Positions 1 through 6,935 of a stretch of 14,344 nucleotides of DNA are shown one piece after another. The position numbers and the translations under genes were made by a program. The first letter of the stretch is position 1. Every line of letters begins with the position of its first letter. The DNA comes from JBQCHF01 sp051953655 (GTDB taxonomy: Bacteria; Actinomycetota; Actinomycetes; Motilibacterales; Motilibacteraceae). The stretch lies in contig JBQCIO010000360.1 in assembly GCA_051953655.1 (NCBI GenBank), positions 1-14,344 on the forward strand, in the 5' to 3' direction. The notes below the pieces were generated by a model. The model did not search any database, was not told where the DNA came from, and saw only the letters and a program-made list of their open reading frames with translations.

Positions 1-1
1 C

Positions 2-748
2 GCCCGCAAGCAGTACGGGAACGGCTCGCGCGAGCACGCCGACGCCATCGCGGTCTGGCAGGAGGCCAAGCGGCGCCGCCAGCAGGTCTACAAGCAGCGC
101 GTCGGGGCGTGGAGGTTCGACGCCCTGACCGACCTGGCCGAGCGCGGCACCCTCGCCGCTCACGACGGCGCACCCCTCATCGCCAAGGAGCGGGAGGTCC
201 TCCCGGTCGTCGTCCTGTCCGCCGAGACCGCGTTCGGGCTCGCGAACGACCCCGGCGAGCTGCGCGGCTACGGCACCTTGCCCGCACCGGTCCTGCGCGA
301 CCTGATGGCCGGGGCGAAGTCCTGGCTGGTCGCGGTCGTCGACAAGGCCGGGCAGGCCCTGTCGGTGCAGCGGTACAAGCCCAGCGCGGCGATCCGGGAC
401 TGGCTGATCGCCACTAAGCCGACGTGCGTGGCTCCGTGGTGCGATTCGCCGGTCGAGTGGGCCGAGGACGACCACCTCGAGGAATGGAAACCACCCCCGA
501 ACCCCGAAGACCCGAGATCGAAGCCCGCCGGCGGGCCGACGAGTGGGGACAACCTGCACCCCGAGTGCAAGACCACCCACCAGCTCAAGACCGCCAAGCA
601 CCTCGACGTCGTCCGCGACGCCGACGGCGGCCACCGCGTGATCACCCACTCAGGGCACGAGTACCGCCGGAAACCCCACCGCCTCCTGCCCGAGATCGGC
701 AGAAGTTGGGGCGCGCCCGGCGACCCCGACGTGCCGCCTCCCTTCTGA
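2..748 (+). CDS. DUF222/HNH endonuclease family protein, 3' part (5' end outside window)
   Basis: The reading frame is open from base 2 to the TGA at 746-748, so the gene begins before the window. The product matches the C-terminal part of the large actinobacterial DUF222 (13E12-repeat) proteins. A stretch reading GYGTLPAPVLRDLMA corresponds to the family segment just before the nuclease domain. The HNH domain follows: CVAPWC, then DDHLEEW carrying the first histidine, then GDNLHPECKTTHQLKT with the Asn and the final His. It is a probable DNA nuclease, but cellular roles of this often multi-copy family are not established. The metal-binding pair reads TH where many relatives have HH, and the loop after DDH is longer and proline-rich. 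No signal peptide or membrane segment is visible in this part. The family call is firm; activity is not shown. Confidence 0.8.
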   Translation, partial: ARKQYGNGSREHADAIAVWQEAKRRRQQVYKQRVGAWRFDALTDLAERGTLAAHDGAPLIAKEREVLPVVVLSAETAFGLANDPGELRGYGTLPAPVLRDLMAGAKSWLVAVVDKAGQALSVQRYKPSAAIRDWLIATKPTCVAPWCDSPVEWAEDDHLEEWKPPPNPEDPRSKPAGGPTSGDNLHPECKTTHQLKTAKHLDVVRDADGGHRVITHSGHEYRRKPHRLLPEIGRSWGAPGDPDVPPPF

Positions 749-797
749 TCTCGGTGCGGACAGGGGCGAAGGTCGCAGCGTCGAGCTAGAGCACATC

Positions 798-803
798 TAC
801 GGT
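798..803 (+). promoter_or_regulatory. Candidate -10 hexamer TACGGT for a leaderless acetyltransferase transcript
   Basis: TACGGT fits the actinobacterial TANNNT -10 pattern. It ends 7 bases before the GTG at 811, the spacing expected when transcription begins on the start codon. No Shine-Dalgarno precedes either GTG (802 or 811). I see no clear -35. If the box is real, translation would start at 811 and the first three codons of the longer reading would not be used. Confidence 0.3.
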
Positions 804-1344
804 GGCCGTCGTGGACACCGTCGTGCTGCAGAGCAAGCAGGTCGACGCAGCGACCCGGACCGCCCTGCGCACCCTCTGGGCCCGCACCTTCGGCGACCGC
901 TTCACCGACGACGACGCCGACCACGCCTACGGCGGCGTGCACGTGCTGGTCCGGGAGAACGAGCAGCTCGTTGCCCATGCCAGCGCGATCCCCCGGCGCA
1001 TCCGCTTCGGCGACGAGCCGTGGCGAACGGTCGGCTATGTCGAGGCGGTGGCGACCGCCCCGGAGCACCAGGGGCGGGGCATCGGGCGCCGCACAATGGA
1101 GACGCTGCACGGGGAGATCTCGTCGAGGTGGCCGGTGTCGATGCTCTCGACCGGCCGCGCCAAGGGTTTCTACGAGCGGCTGGGCTGGGAGCCGTGGCAG
1201 GGGGCGTCGTTCACCCGGACCGCCGGCGGCGTCGTCCCCGACGGCGAGCACGGTGGACTCATGATCCTTCGGCTGGACCCGACCGCCGTGCCAGACCTGA
1301 CCGTGGACGTCACCTGCGAGGACCGCCCGGGGGACGCCTGGTGA
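802..1344 (+). CDS. aac(2')-I: Aminoglycoside 2'-N-acetyltransferase, AAC(2')-I family (GNAT)
   Basis: Cytosolic GNAT enzyme predicted to transfer acetyl from acetyl-CoA to the 2'-amino group of aminoglycosides such as gentamicin or tobramycin. At 180 aa it is the length of mycobacterial AAC(2')-Ic and lines up with it (compared from memory) throughout: an acidic segment then GGVHVLV (about 44-50), GYVEAVA (78-84, with the conserved Glu81), the acetyl-CoA loop QGRGIG (90-95), STGRAKGFYERLGWEPW (116-132), and the C-terminus GDAW, compared with GDVW in AAC(2')-Ic. The terminal Asp and Trp carboxylate contact the drug in the AAC(2')-Ic structure. The start could be GTG 802 or GTG 811; neither has a Shine-Dalgarno. 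Its stop overlaps a GTG at 1341 in the frame of the next gene. In mycobacteria such genes are chromosomal and their natural substrate is debated. Resistance is inferred, not shown. Confidence 0.85.
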   Translation: MAVVDTVVLQSKQVDAATRTALRTLWARTFGDRFTDDDADHAYGGVHVLVRENEQLVAHASAIPRRIRFGDEPWRTVGYVEAVATAPEHQGRGIGRRTMETLHGEISSRWPVSMLSTGRAKGFYERLGWEPWQGASFTRTAGGVVPDGEHGGLMILRLDPTAVPDLTVDVTCEDRPGDAW

Positions 1345-1412
1345 CCTCGGCGCACCTCCGCCCACCGCGAACAGCTCTGGACGAGCGGTCCACGCCGGTG
1401 TCGGGTGGGCCC

Positions 1413-2444
1413 ATGGCTGCACTGCGCGTCCTCGTCCTCGGCGGCACCGCGTGGCTCGGCCGGGAGGTGGCGCGCCAGGCGGTCGGCCGTGGGCACGACG
1501 TCACCTGCCTGGCCCGGGGCGAGAGCGGCGCGGTCGCGGCCGGCGCACGGCTCGTGGTGGCCGACCGCCGCTCGCCCGGCGCCTACGACGAGGTGCGGGA
1601 CCAGGACTGGGACGAGGTCGTCGACGTCTCCTGGCAGCCGGGCTTCGTCCGCTCGGCTCTGGACGCGCTGGCCCAGAACGTCCAGCACTGGTCCTACGTC
1701 TCGTCGGCGAGCGCCTATGCCTCGCACGCCGAGGCGGGCGCGGACGAGTCCGCCGCTCTCCTGCCGCCGGCCGAGCAGGACGAGGTCGGCCGCGAGCTCT
1801 ACGGCGAGGCGAAGGTCGCCTGCGAGCAGCTGTGCCGCGACGCGGTTGGCGATCGCCTGCTCGTGGCCCGGGCCGGGCTGATCGGGGGGCCCGGCGACCC
1901 CAGCGATCGCGCCGGCGCCTGGGTGGCACGGGCGGCGGCCCGCCCGGAGGAACCGATGCTGGTGCCCGACGTCCCCGCCGGGCCGACCCAGGTCGTCGAC
2001 GTCCGGGACCTCGCCGGCTGGCTGCTGGACTGCGCCGAGCGGGGCACCACCGGGACCTTCAACGCGCTCGGGCCGGACGTGCCCTTCGCCGAGTGGCTGG
2101 AGCTGTGCCGCCGGGTGGGCGGGCACCGCGCCGACGTCGTGCCCGCGCCGCCGGAGTGGCTGGTGGCGCAGGGCGTGAACGACTTCATGGGCGAGGAGTC
2201 GCTCACGATGTGGGTGGCCGACCCCGACTGGCAGGGCTTCGCCGCGCGCGACGGCGCCGCCGCGGCGGCTGCGGGGTTGCGCCACCGGCCGCGCGAGGAG
2301 CTCGTCCGTGACCTGCTGGCCTGGGAGCGCGAGCAGGGCCTGGAGCGGCCGCGCCGGGCGGGGATGGGCGCGGTCCGGGAGCGCGAGCTGCTCACCGCGC
2401 TGGCCGGTGGCCTTCCGGCTGCGCAGGGCGAACCAGCCGTCTGA
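1413..2444 (+). CDS. NAD(P)-dependent epimerase/reductase (extended SDR)
   Basis: A 343-aa soluble protein of the NAD-dependent epimerase/dehydratase family. The Rossmann loop GGTAWLG is at 10-16 right after the first beta strand RVLVLG. VSSASAY is at 96-102, and the catalytic-type Tyr-x3-Lys is YGEAK (Tyr130, Lys134). A cofactor-proximal segment, TQVVDVRDLAGWLL, follows, as in actinobacterial reductases of this group. The substrate cannot be read from sequence. I chose ATG 1413 because the Rossmann strand begins directly after it, although only a weak GGTGGG lies upstream. GTG 1341 overlaps the stop of the acetyltransferase gene (GTGA) and would add 24 residues without recognisable similarity; translational coupling through it is possible. 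The gene converges on 2454-2888 with only 9 bp between. Confidence 0.8.
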   Translation: MAALRVLVLGGTAWLGREVARQAVGRGHDVTCLARGESGAVAAGARLVVADRRSPGAYDEVRDQDWDEVVDVSWQPGFVRSALDALAQNVQHWSYVSSASAYASHAEAGADESAALLPPAEQDEVGRELYGEAKVACEQLCRDAVGDRLLVARAGLIGGPGDPSDRAGAWVARAAARPEEPMLVPDVPAGPTQVVDVRDLAGWLLDCAERGTTGTFNALGPDVPFAEWLELCRRVGGHRADVVPAPPEWLVAQGVNDFMGEESLTMWVADPDWQGFAARDGAAAAAAGLRHRPREELVRDLLAWEREQGLERPRRAGMGAVRERELLTALAGGLPAAQGEPAV

Positions 2445-2453
2445 CGAAGGAGG

Positions 2454-2888
2454 TCAGGGCGAGCGCCGGCTCCGCCGGAGGCCGACGGCGGTGCCGGCCA
2501 GCGAGAGCACCGCGACGACGCCGGCCAGCGGCACCGCCCGAGGGACATCGAGCCGGGCCAGCACCAGCCAGCCGGCCGCCGTGCCGGCGACGGCGCCGGC
2601 CCACAGCGGCAGCCGTCCTGACACCGGCGACGTCCTGCGGCCCACCGCGAACGCCGTGACCGCTGCCGCGACCACGCCGACGACCGTCCCGAGCAGCGCG
2701 CCCAGCACGAGCAGCAGCGACCAGTAGCCGTCGGAGGTGCCGTCGAGCACACCGAGGACGGCACCCACGCCGACCCCGCCCGCCGCCCCCAGCCCGAGCC
2801 CGGCCAGCAGCAGCCGGCCGGTGACGGCCACCCGGGCCGCCACGGCCGCGGCATCGTCCGGGTACCTCGCGCTTCCCCCCGTGCTCAC
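2454..2888 (-). CDS. Small membrane protein, four predicted helices, unknown function
   Basis: A 144-aa hydrophobic protein that I do not recognise. Four membrane segments are visible at about 25-48, 56-83, 93-112 and 117-137. The N-terminus is hydrophilic and the tail is basic (LRRSRRSP), which suggests a cytoplasmic C-terminus. Glycine and alanine are abundant in the helices, as in many small actinobacterial integral membrane proteins. The GTG at 2888 is the start that leaves a short soluble N-terminus; another in-frame GTG lies 8 codons upstream, and neither has a clear Shine-Dalgarno. The gene is divergent from the propeller lipoprotein gene and shares a 91-bp intergenic region with it. 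That the region encodes a protein is well supported by the hydrophobic pattern; the exact start and any role are uncertain. Confidence 0.6.
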   Translation of the reverse strand: MSTGGSARYPDDAAAVAARVAVTGRLLLAGLGLGAAGGVGVGAVLGVLDGTSDGYWSLLLVLGALLGTVVGVVAAAVTAFAVGRRTSPVSGRLPLWAGAVAGTAAGWLVLARLDVPRAVPLAGVVAVLSLAGTAVGLRRSRRSP

Positions 2889-2937
2889 CCCGGCATGGTG
2901 GCAGACCGTCACCCGGGCCGGCCCCTGCTCCGCGACG

Positions 2938-2943
2938 TAGCCT
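2938..2943 (+). promoter_or_regulatory. Candidate -10 hexamer TAGCCT for the propeller lipoprotein gene
   Basis: TAGCCT matches TANNNT and would place the transcript start near 2950, giving a leader of about 30 bases that includes the AGGAGGG ribosome-binding site before GTG 2980. No recognisable -35 is present at the usual spacing, so this is only a candidate. Confidence 0.3.
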
Positions 2944-2979
2944 GGCCGGGACACTCGTGGCAGGGCAGGAGGGGGCGAC

Positions 2980-4428
2980 GTGCGCCGTCGGACGGCCGGG
3001 ACGCTGTCGCTGCTCGCCTGCCTGGCAGCGCTCTGCACCGCGTGCGCCGGCGGCTCGGATCCAGCCGCCTCCCCCTCCCGGACGACGTCCTCGGCCCGGA
3101 CCAGCTCCTCCGACGCCGCGTCGGACACACCCTCCGGCACTGCCTCGACCACCCTCTCACCCCCTCAGCAGACCGCCGAGACCGGACACCTCGAGCCGCA
3201 GGACTGGCCGCAGTACCACCGTGATGCCGCTCGCACGGGCGTCGGGCCGGGCGCGCCCACGCCCAAGAACCTGCGCGTGGCCTGGCATGCGCGCCTCGAC
3301 GGCGCGGTCTACGGCCAGCCGATCGTGGTGCACGGCACGGTCTTCGCGGCCACCGAGAACGACACCGTCTACGCCCTCGACCCGGCCACCGGCAGCGTCC
3401 GGTGGTCGCGCCACGTCGGCACGCCCGTCCCCCGGGCGGACCTTCCGTGCGGCAACCTCGACCCGCTCGGCATCACCGGGACGGCCGTCTGGGACGCCGA
3501 GACCAACCGGGTGTTCGTGGTGGCCGAGACCACCGGCGGGCACCACCGCCTGATCGGCCTCGACGCCGCCAGCGGGCAGGTGCAGGTCGACGTCGACGCC
3601 GACCCCCCGCAGGGCGACCCGCGCGCCCACCAGCAGCGCGCCGCGCTGAGCCTGCTCGACGGCCGGGTCCACGTACCCTACGGAGGCCTCGCCGGCGACT
3701 GCGGCCAGTACGTGGGGCAGGTCCTCTCCTTCGCCACCGACGGCTCCGACCGGCGCTCCTACGCCGTGCCCACCGCCCGCGAGGGCGGCATCTGGGCACC
3801 CGGTGGCGGTGTGCGCGACGGCGACCGGCTGCTCTACGCCGTCGGCAACGGCGAGGCCACCGGCGGCAGCTGGGACGGCTCGGACTCGGTCATCGCGCTG
3901 GACCCGCGCCTGCAGCGGGTCGACGCGTTCGCAGCCAGCCGCTGGGCGCAGGACAACGCGAACGACCTCGACCTCGGCTCGATGACCCCGGCCCTCGTCG
4001 GCCGGTGGGTGCTGGCCGCGGGGAAGTCCGGCGACGTCTACGTGCTGCGCGCGGACCACCTCGGCGGCATCGGCGGGCAGGTGGCCGCGGCGCCGCTGTG
4101 CCGCGCCTTCGGTGGCCCGGCCGTCGACGGCGCGGTCGCCTACCTGCCCTGCGACGACGCCGTGACCGCCGTCCGCGTCGACCCCACGAGCGGCCGCCCC
4201 GCCGTCGTCTGGCGCTCCGACGTCGCCCGCCGCGCCTCGCCGGTGGTGGGCGGCGGCGCGGTGTGGGTGGCCGACGGCGGCCGACTGCTGGCACTGGACC
4301 AGCGCGACGGATCGGTGCTGTCCCAGGTGTCCGTCGGCGAGCTGCCGCACTTCGCCTCGCCGAGCCTGTCCGGCGGCCGGGCGTTCCTCGGCACGCTCGA
4401 CGGCGTCACCGCGGTGTCCGCCGGCTGA
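2980..4428 (+). CDS. PQQ-type beta-propeller lipoprotein
   Basis: A 482-aa exported protein. The start is GTG 2980, preceded by AGGAGGG five to six bases upstream. The N-terminus MRRRTAGTLSLLACLAAL is a lipoprotein signal, and Cys22 in the LCTAC box is the likely lipidated residue (Cys at -3 is atypical). A Ser/Thr/Pro-rich linker runs to about residue 65. The rest is built of PQQ/WD-like blades, the clearest being GTVFAATENDTVYALDPATG followed by a V-R-W strand, with further VYVLRADH and GGRLLALDQRDGSVLSQ blades near the end. Such proteins bind partners or ligands outside the membrane. Quinoprotein catalysis is not implied, because I cannot identify PQQ-binding or metal residues. Paired cysteines in the blades suit an oxidising extracytoplasmic location. 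Function is otherwise unknown. Confidence 0.8.
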   Translation: MRRRTAGTLSLLACLAALCTACAGGSDPAASPSRTTSSARTSSSDAASDTPSGTASTTLSPPQQTAETGHLEPQDWPQYHRDAARTGVGPGAPTPKNLRVAWHARLDGAVYGQPIVVHGTVFAATENDTVYALDPATGSVRWSRHVGTPVPRADLPCGNLDPLGITGTAVWDAETNRVFVVAETTGGHHRLIGLDAASGQVQVDVDADPPQGDPRAHQQRAALSLLDGRVHVPYGGLAGDCGQYVGQVLSFATDGSDRRSYAVPTAREGGIWAPGGGVRDGDRLLYAVGNGEATGGSWDGSDSVIALDPRLQRVDAFAASRWAQDNANDLDLGSMTPALVGRWVLAAGKSGDVYVLRADHLGGIGGQVAAAPLCRAFGGPAVDGAVAYLPCDDAVTAVRVDPTSGRPAVVWRSDVARRASPVVGGGAVWVADGGRLLALDQRDGSVLSQVSVGELPHFASPSLSGGRAFLGTLDGVTAVSAG

Positions 4429-4475
4429 CCGACCTCTTCGGGCGAGGACCCATCCGCCGGCGTCCCGGCCCCGAA

Positions 4476-4498
4476 CTGCGGTCAGTCACTCACCGCAG
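4476..4498 (+). repeat. 7-bp inverted repeat before the 4507 gene
   Basis: CTGCGGT (4476-4482) and ACCGCAG (4492-4498) are perfect complements around a 9-base centre. The right arm touches the AGGAG ribosome-binding site at 4497-4501. The element could be an operator or a small leader hairpin; in GC-rich DNA a chance match is also possible. Confidence 0.35.
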
Positions 4499-4506
4499 GA
4501 GCCGCC

Positions 4507-4932
4507 ATGGCCTCGCTCGCCCCCACCGTCGTCAGATCGATGGCAGCCGTTCCCGCTCTGCGCGCCCCGCAACGGTGGGTGCTCTCCGGTGCCGCCCTGG
4601 TGGCCGCGGTCGCGCACGTCCCGGTCATCGGCCCCCATCTGGACGAGGCGCCCTACATGGGCGTGCTGTTCGTCGTGCTGACCGCCGCGTGCGGCGTGCT
4701 CGCCGTCGCCGCGCTGGTGCGCGACGCCCGGCCGGTCTACGCCCTGGCCGCCGTCACCTGCGGGCTCGCCGTGGCGGGCTACGCCGCCACCCGGCTGGTC
4801 GCCTTCCCCGAGCTCGGCGACGACGTCGGCAACTGGCTCGAGCCGCTCGGTGTGCTCTCGGTGGCGGCCGAGCTGGTGGTCGTCGGCGCCGCCCTCTCCG
4901 CCCTGCGCCGCCCCCTCCCCCGGGAATCGTGA
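4507..4932 (+). CDS. Small membrane protein, four predicted helices, unknown function
   Basis: A 141-aa protein starting at ATG 4507, with AGGAG 5 bases upstream. Four membrane segments are visible at about 24-41, 50-70, 77-97 and 112-133. Two polar motifs between helices stand out: HLDEAPYMG (44-52) and GDDVGNWLEPLG (104-115). Their acidic residues could bind a metal or ligand. I have the impression of similar short proteins in other actinobacteria but know no characterised member. The gene follows the propeller lipoprotein after 78 bp. It could share a transcript, although its own ribosome-binding site and an inverted repeat lie in that gap. Its TGA (4930-4932) lies inside the left arm of the 4926-4971 hairpin. 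Confidence 0.7.
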   Translation: MASLAPTVVRSMAAVPALRAPQRWVLSGAALVAAVAHVPVIGPHLDEAPYMGVLFVVLTAACGVLAVAALVRDARPVYALAAVTCGLAVAGYAATRLVAFPELGDDVGNWLEPLGVLSVAAELVVVGAALSALRRPLPRES

Positions 4933-4971
4933 AGGGCTGGTGACGGGATGCCGCCACCAGCCCTTCACGAT
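4926..4971. terminator. Strong bidirectional hairpin terminator between convergent genes
   Basis: Bases 4926-4942 and 4955-4971 are perfect 17-bp complements. Inside, an A/C mismatch is followed by three more pairs (4944-4946 with 4951-4953) and a four-base loop, GATG. The element lies between the stop of the plus-strand gene and the stop (4989) of the minus-strand peptidase gene, so it can end both transcripts. There is no T tract on either side; U-less terminators are common in actinobacteria. The stop codon of the 4507 gene is part of the stem. Confidence 0.8.
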
Positions 4972-4988
4972 CAGGCCTCGCCGAGCCG

Positions 4989-6750
4989 TCAGGAGACGGT
5001 CACCGCCGCGTCGTCGACGGTGAACGAGGTGGCCAGGCTGGAGTCCTCGGTGCCGGTGAACGACAGGTTCACCGTCTGCCCGGCGTAGCCGGAGAGGTTG
5101 AAGGACTTCTGCACGTAGCCCGAGACCTTGTTCAGGTTCGAGTATGTGGCCAGCGTGGACGAGCCGGCCTTCACCGTCAGCCGGTCGTAGGCCGTCGTGG
5201 AGGTCGACTCCCGGGTGTCCACGTGCAGCCAGAAGCTGAACGTGGCCGAGGTGCACCCGGCGGGGAGGGTCACCGACTGGGAGACGGTGTCGGTGTGGGA
5301 GGTGCCGTAGCCGTCGAGCCAGGCAAGCCAGCTGCCCGAGTGCGCCGGCTCCCCGGCCGAGGCGTTGGAGACGACACCGCTGCTGGCCGACCACGGGCTG
5401 GCCGAGCCGGTCTCGAAGCCGCCGTTGCCGAGCAGCTGCCCGGCGGTGCAGGTGCTGCCACCCGTGCCGCCGCCGGTCCCGCCGCCGCCGCTGGTGCCGC
5501 CGCTGCGGGAGAAGGCGGCGACGCCGTTGGGCGTGCCCAGGCCGGTCGGCCCGTCGTAGCCGGCGGCGCCGGTGCAGAGGTAGGACGGGCTGCACGAGCC
5601 GTTGCTGCCGCTGGTCACGTCGAACAGCGAACCGGCGTGCTGGTAGGGGTACTGCGCCGGGTAGGTGCTCGCGGCGGGCGCGCCGGCGAGCGCGTAGGTC
5701 GCGGCCACGAGCGGCGCCGCGGCGCTGGTGCCGCCGAAGACCATCCAGCCGGACTGCCCGCCGCTGACGGTGGAGTCGTAGACCGCCACGCCGGTGCTCG
5801 GGTCCGCCACCGCGGCGACGTCGGCGATGCTGCGCCGTGAGCAGCCGGAGTCGGTCTGCCAGCTGGGCTTGGCGTCGTAGCTGGAGCAGCCGCTGCCGGC
5901 ACCGTTCCAGGCCGACTCGGTCCAGCCACGGGTGTTGGAGGCCCGCGACAGCGAGGTTCCCCCCACCGCGGTGACGTACTTCGACGCCGCCGGGTACTCG
6001 GTTCCGTAGCCGTTGTCACCGCTGGAGACGGTGATGGCGACACCCGGGTGGTTGAAGTACGACGAGTCGTAGGAGGTGTCCGAGGAAGATTCCGGCCCGC
6101 CGTAGGAGTTGGAGACGAACTTGGCTCCCAAGGGTGACCGCCTCGTTGACCGACACGCCCAGGTTGGTCATCGACGGCGAGTCCGCCTCGACCAGGAGGA
6201 TCTTGCAGTTGGGGCAGGCCGCGCTGACCATGTCCAGGTCGAGCGCGATCTCCTGGCCCCAGCCCCAGCCCGCGTCCGCGGCGGGAGGCGTGGTGCTCCC
6301 GCGCTGGTTCACCTTGCGGAAGCAGCCGTTGGCGGTGGTGCAGGCGGGCAGCCCGAACTGCGAGCGGTAGGTGTTGAGGTCCTGCTCGGCCGTGGGCAGG
6401 TCGTAGGCGTCCACGATGGCCACGGTCTGGCCCGAGCCGGCGCTGGACGAGGGGAGCTTGTAGGCGCTCTGCAGGTCCGCCGGGCCGTAGCCGGCGGGGA
6501 CCGCGTTGGGCGAGAGCGCGTGGGCGGGGACGTCATCGCGCACCTCGGCGTGGCAGGCGGCCTGGTGGGCCTTGGGCTGGGCGCACACCCGGTGGTGGGG
6601 GTGGCCGGCCTTGCCCGTGGAGGATCCAGCCGCGGCGGCGGCGGGCACGGTGGCGGCGGTGGCCGCCGAGGCGGCCCGCGCGACGCTGCCCGTGACAGCG
6701 AGGGCAGCGAGCGCGGCGCGCCGCGCGGAGCGCGAGAGAACTCGACGCAC
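4989..6750 (-). pseudogene. Secreted S53 (sedolisin) serine-carboxyl peptidase, interrupted by a frameshift
   Basis: Two overlapping reading frames together give a 586-aa S53 peptidase if one base is removed near 6124-6135. GTG 6750 has GGAG 6 bases upstream and opens a signal peptide (basic VRRVLSRSARR, then an Ala-rich core). The catalytic pair is in GQEIALD (Glu167, Asp171), the oxyanion Asp is in SSGDNG (Asp245), and the nucleophile is in FGGTSAAAP (Ser342). The calcium site is LFDV...GYDGPTGLGTPNG (about 376-409). A Gly-rich linker (416-431) leads to a roughly 150-aa beta-rich C-terminal domain beginning LLGNGGFETG, probably for substrate binding. The large pro-domain of classical sedolisins is absent, as in other short actinobacterial forms. 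All catalytic residues survive, so the break is either recent or a sequencing error. Confidence 0.85.
6124..6135 (-). other. Frameshift site in the S53 peptidase gene
   Basis: The minus strand reads ACCCTTGGGAGC. Upstream, the protein reads NEAVTLG; downstream, GAKFVSNSYGG continues in another frame. Deleting one C, one T or one G from the runs here gives TLGAKF in each case, which is the sequence expected for this family. The event is therefore a single-base insertion in a cluster of short homopolymers. Confidence 0.85.
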
Positions 6751-6795
6751 GTGGGTCTCCAGGTGGGAGATCGAACGGCCGCCGCCCCGATGCCG

Positions 6796-6821
6796 GCGAC
6801 CGGGCTCCGAGGAGCCGTCGC
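6796..6821 (-). repeat. Leader hairpin upstream of the S53 peptidase gene
   Basis: In the 185-bp gap between the P450 and peptidase genes, GCGAC (6796-6800) and GTCGC (6817-6821) pair, as do GGCTC (6803-6807) and GAGCC (6812-6816). This leaves a two-base bulge and a four-base loop. In the peptidase mRNA it would sit about 45 bases before the start codon. I find no match to a known riboswitch in this gap and no convincing promoter hexamers. Confidence 0.35.
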
Positions 6822-6935
6822 TGAGAGTGTCGGTGCGACCACGGAATGCACAAGGGACCTTTCGCCGCGAAGCCCCACGAAAAAGCAAAGGACTGGGCAG
6901 GGGTGGACCGGCCACCGCGCGATGGCAGGGGCCGT

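Noticed and set aside
268..1422. Long minus-strand open frame opposite the HNH and acetyltransferase genes
   Set aside because: Its sequence is low-complexity Arg/Pro/Gly with no motif, and the plus strand carries two recognisable proteins here. Long antisense frames are expected in GC-rich DNA.
6875..6916. Possible terminator after the P450 gene (GGTGG/CCACC stem, then TTTTT on the minus strand)
   Set aside because: The stem has only five pairs and the T run begins about 17 bases after it, too far for an intrinsic terminator.
6751..6935. Possible c-di-AMP (ydaO-type) riboswitch before a secreted peptidase
   Set aside because: Such elements precede some actinobacterial cell-wall hydrolases, but I could not find the conserved core; only a simple hairpin is visible.
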